Source: CAVWDI01 sp046259385 (GTDB lineage Bacteria; Chloroflexota; Anaerolineae; Anaerolineales; UBA4823). From it: DNA of 6,529 bases. The stretch spans positions 1 to 6,529 of the forward strand of contig JBJYWI010000121.1 in assembly GCA_046259385.1 (NCBI GenBank), given 5' to 3'. A model generated the notes under the pieces. It had not been told where the DNA came from. It searched no databases and was given only the letters and a program-made list of their open reading frames with translations. Positions 5,674 to 6,529 of this stretch are shown here, piece after piece (the first letter of the stretch is position 1; each line of letters begins with the position of its first letter). A program made the position numbers and the translations under genes.

Positions 5674-6529
5674 TCCATACAAGAAACTCGCTATCAGACT
5701 CAATTCGCTCCCAAATGGCTTTCCCCCAGTACAGGATGGAGCAGAAATCCGTTTATTAATAAAGCTATTCACCCCTGGAGAAGCTGAACTCGCTGCAACC
5801 CTTCACCTGACACCTGAGACACCTCAAAAAATTGCCGCTCGTTGTGCTTCATCTGAAAATTTTAGTGGGAATATCGACGAAATCAAGAATTCGCTCAAGT
5901 CTATGGCGAGGAAAGGGTTGATCAATGCTGAAAAAAGCAAAAACGGACTTCTATTTGGATTGCTTCCATTTGTTGTTGGTATTTATGAATTCCAATTGGG
6001 AAGAATTGATAAAGAATTAGCTAGGCTCTTTGAAGATTATTACAAACAAGCATTCAGGGATACTTTAAATATCCAACCAGCATTTCACCGTGTCGTCCCG
6101 ATTGGTGAGAACATCCGCAGTGATATGGAAGTCCTTCCCTACGAAAATGTTACTGATATTGTAAAAAACGCGAAATCATGGGGAGTAATCGATTGTATCT
6201 GCAGAGTGCAAAAAAGACTTATTGGCGAACCATGCAGCCACCCTGTGGAAGTATGCATGCTTCTAGGTTCATATCCCGGATCATTTGATAACACCGAGAA
6301 TATCAAAGCACTATCGCTTCAAGAGGCTCTAGATACACTCCAACTGGCGGCGGAATCCGGACTTGTACATTCGGTCAGCAACAGGCAGGAAGGAATCTGG
6401 TACATTTGTAACTGCTGCACCTGCTCTTGCGGGATATTACGCGGCTTGAGTGAATTTGGTATTGCAAATGCAATTGCAAAATCTCCTTTTCTTTGTAAAG
6501 TTGAAAAAGAGATTTGTATTGTTTGCGAA
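5663..6529 (+). CDS. Cysteine-rich iron-sulfur protein with N-terminal helix-turn-helix-like region and incoming 4Fe-4S ferredoxin domain (partial, 3' end outside window)
   Basis: The frame stays open for 289 codons to the window edge. Residues about 27-95 (EIRLLIKLFTPGEAELAATL... through LKSMARKGLINAEKS) look like a winged helix-turn-helix. The middle part carries CIC-R (C178, C180), C191 and C198, then a dense cluster C249, C251, C252, C254 and C256 (ICNCCTCSCG), enough ligands for at least one cluster. The sequence breaks off in C285-x-x-C288 (ICIVCE), the usual opening of a CxxCxxCxxxC ferredoxin motif, so one or two 4Fe-4S clusters probably follow. The product is likely a soluble electron-transfer or redox-sensing protein; no partner enzyme is visible. 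It overlaps the M20 gene by 11 bases with GGTGGA seven bases upstream of the ATG. An alternative in-frame ATG lies at 5648. DNA binding is not established, as such wHTH-like folds are also used structurally. Confidence 0.8.
   Translation, partial: MNDNPYKKLAIRLNSLPNGFPPVQDGAEIRLLIKLFTPGEAELAATLHLTPETPQKIAARCASSENFSGNIDEIKNSLKSMARKGLINAEKSKNGLLFGLLPFVVGIYEFQLGRIDKELARLFEDYYKQAFRDTLNIQPAFHRVVPIGENIRSDMEVLPYENVTDIVKNAKSWGVIDCICRVQKRLIGEPCSHPVEVCMLLGSYPGSFDNTENIKALSLQEALDTLQLAAESGLVHSVSNRQEGIWYICNCCTCSCGILRGLSEFGIANAIAKSPFLCKVEKEICIVCE

Noticed and set aside
1..6529. CRISPR arrays, tRNA or rRNA genes, insertion sequences and phage genes
   Set aside because: No regularly spaced direct repeats, no clover-leaf or rRNA-like segments, and no transposase or integrase motifs were seen on either strand.

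Overview
The window carries a co-directional block of genes, all on the + strand, at moderate GC (mid-40s % by eye, with an AT-rich non-coding leader). Gene spacing is tight and Shine-Dalgarno sequences are recognisable (AGGAG, GGTGGA, AAAGG). The content suggests a bacterium that lives without oxygen or meets oxygen limitation: an FNR-type operator, a cysteine-rich iron-sulfur protein and a CAD2-like zinc dehydrogenase. An Anaerolineae-like Chloroflexota would fit the protein styles. That placement is an impression from family resemblance, not something the sequence proves.

Layout: (1) bases 1-114 are the 3' end of an unidentified gene. (2) Bases 115-441 are an AT-rich leader with no convincing gene. 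It contains a perfect TTGAT-N4-ATCAA palindrome 49 bases before the next start codon. (3) Bases 442-2889 encode an 815-residue APC-superfamily transporter of the KimA/KUP potassium-uptake type, fused to two C-terminal universal stress protein (Usp) domains. (4) Bases 2917-3945 encode a zinc-dependent medium-chain alcohol dehydrogenase. (5) Bases 3946-4413 encode a four-helix membrane protein of unknown function that starts immediately after the dehydrogenase stop. (6) Bases 4483-5673 encode an M20 family metallo-amidohydrolase/peptidase (ArgE/DapE/CPG2-like). (7) From 5663 to the window end, overlapping the M20 gene by 11 bases, runs a helix-turn-helix-like, cysteine-rich protein leading into a 4Fe-4S ferredoxin domain. 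It is cut by the window edge.

Genes 3-5 are spaced like one transcription unit (27-base and 0-base gaps). Genes 6-7 are translationally coupled and may belong to the same unit after a 69-base gap. A coherent reading is an oxygen- or redox-responsive set: an FNR/CRP-family factor would control a potassium transporter that senses nucleotides through its Usp tail, together with a dehydrogenase. How the M20 enzyme and iron-sulfur protein relate to that is not evident from sequence. The most notable items are the transporter architecture, with potassium-site residues apparently conserved and one intact plus one degenerate Usp domain, and the FNR-like box in front of it.
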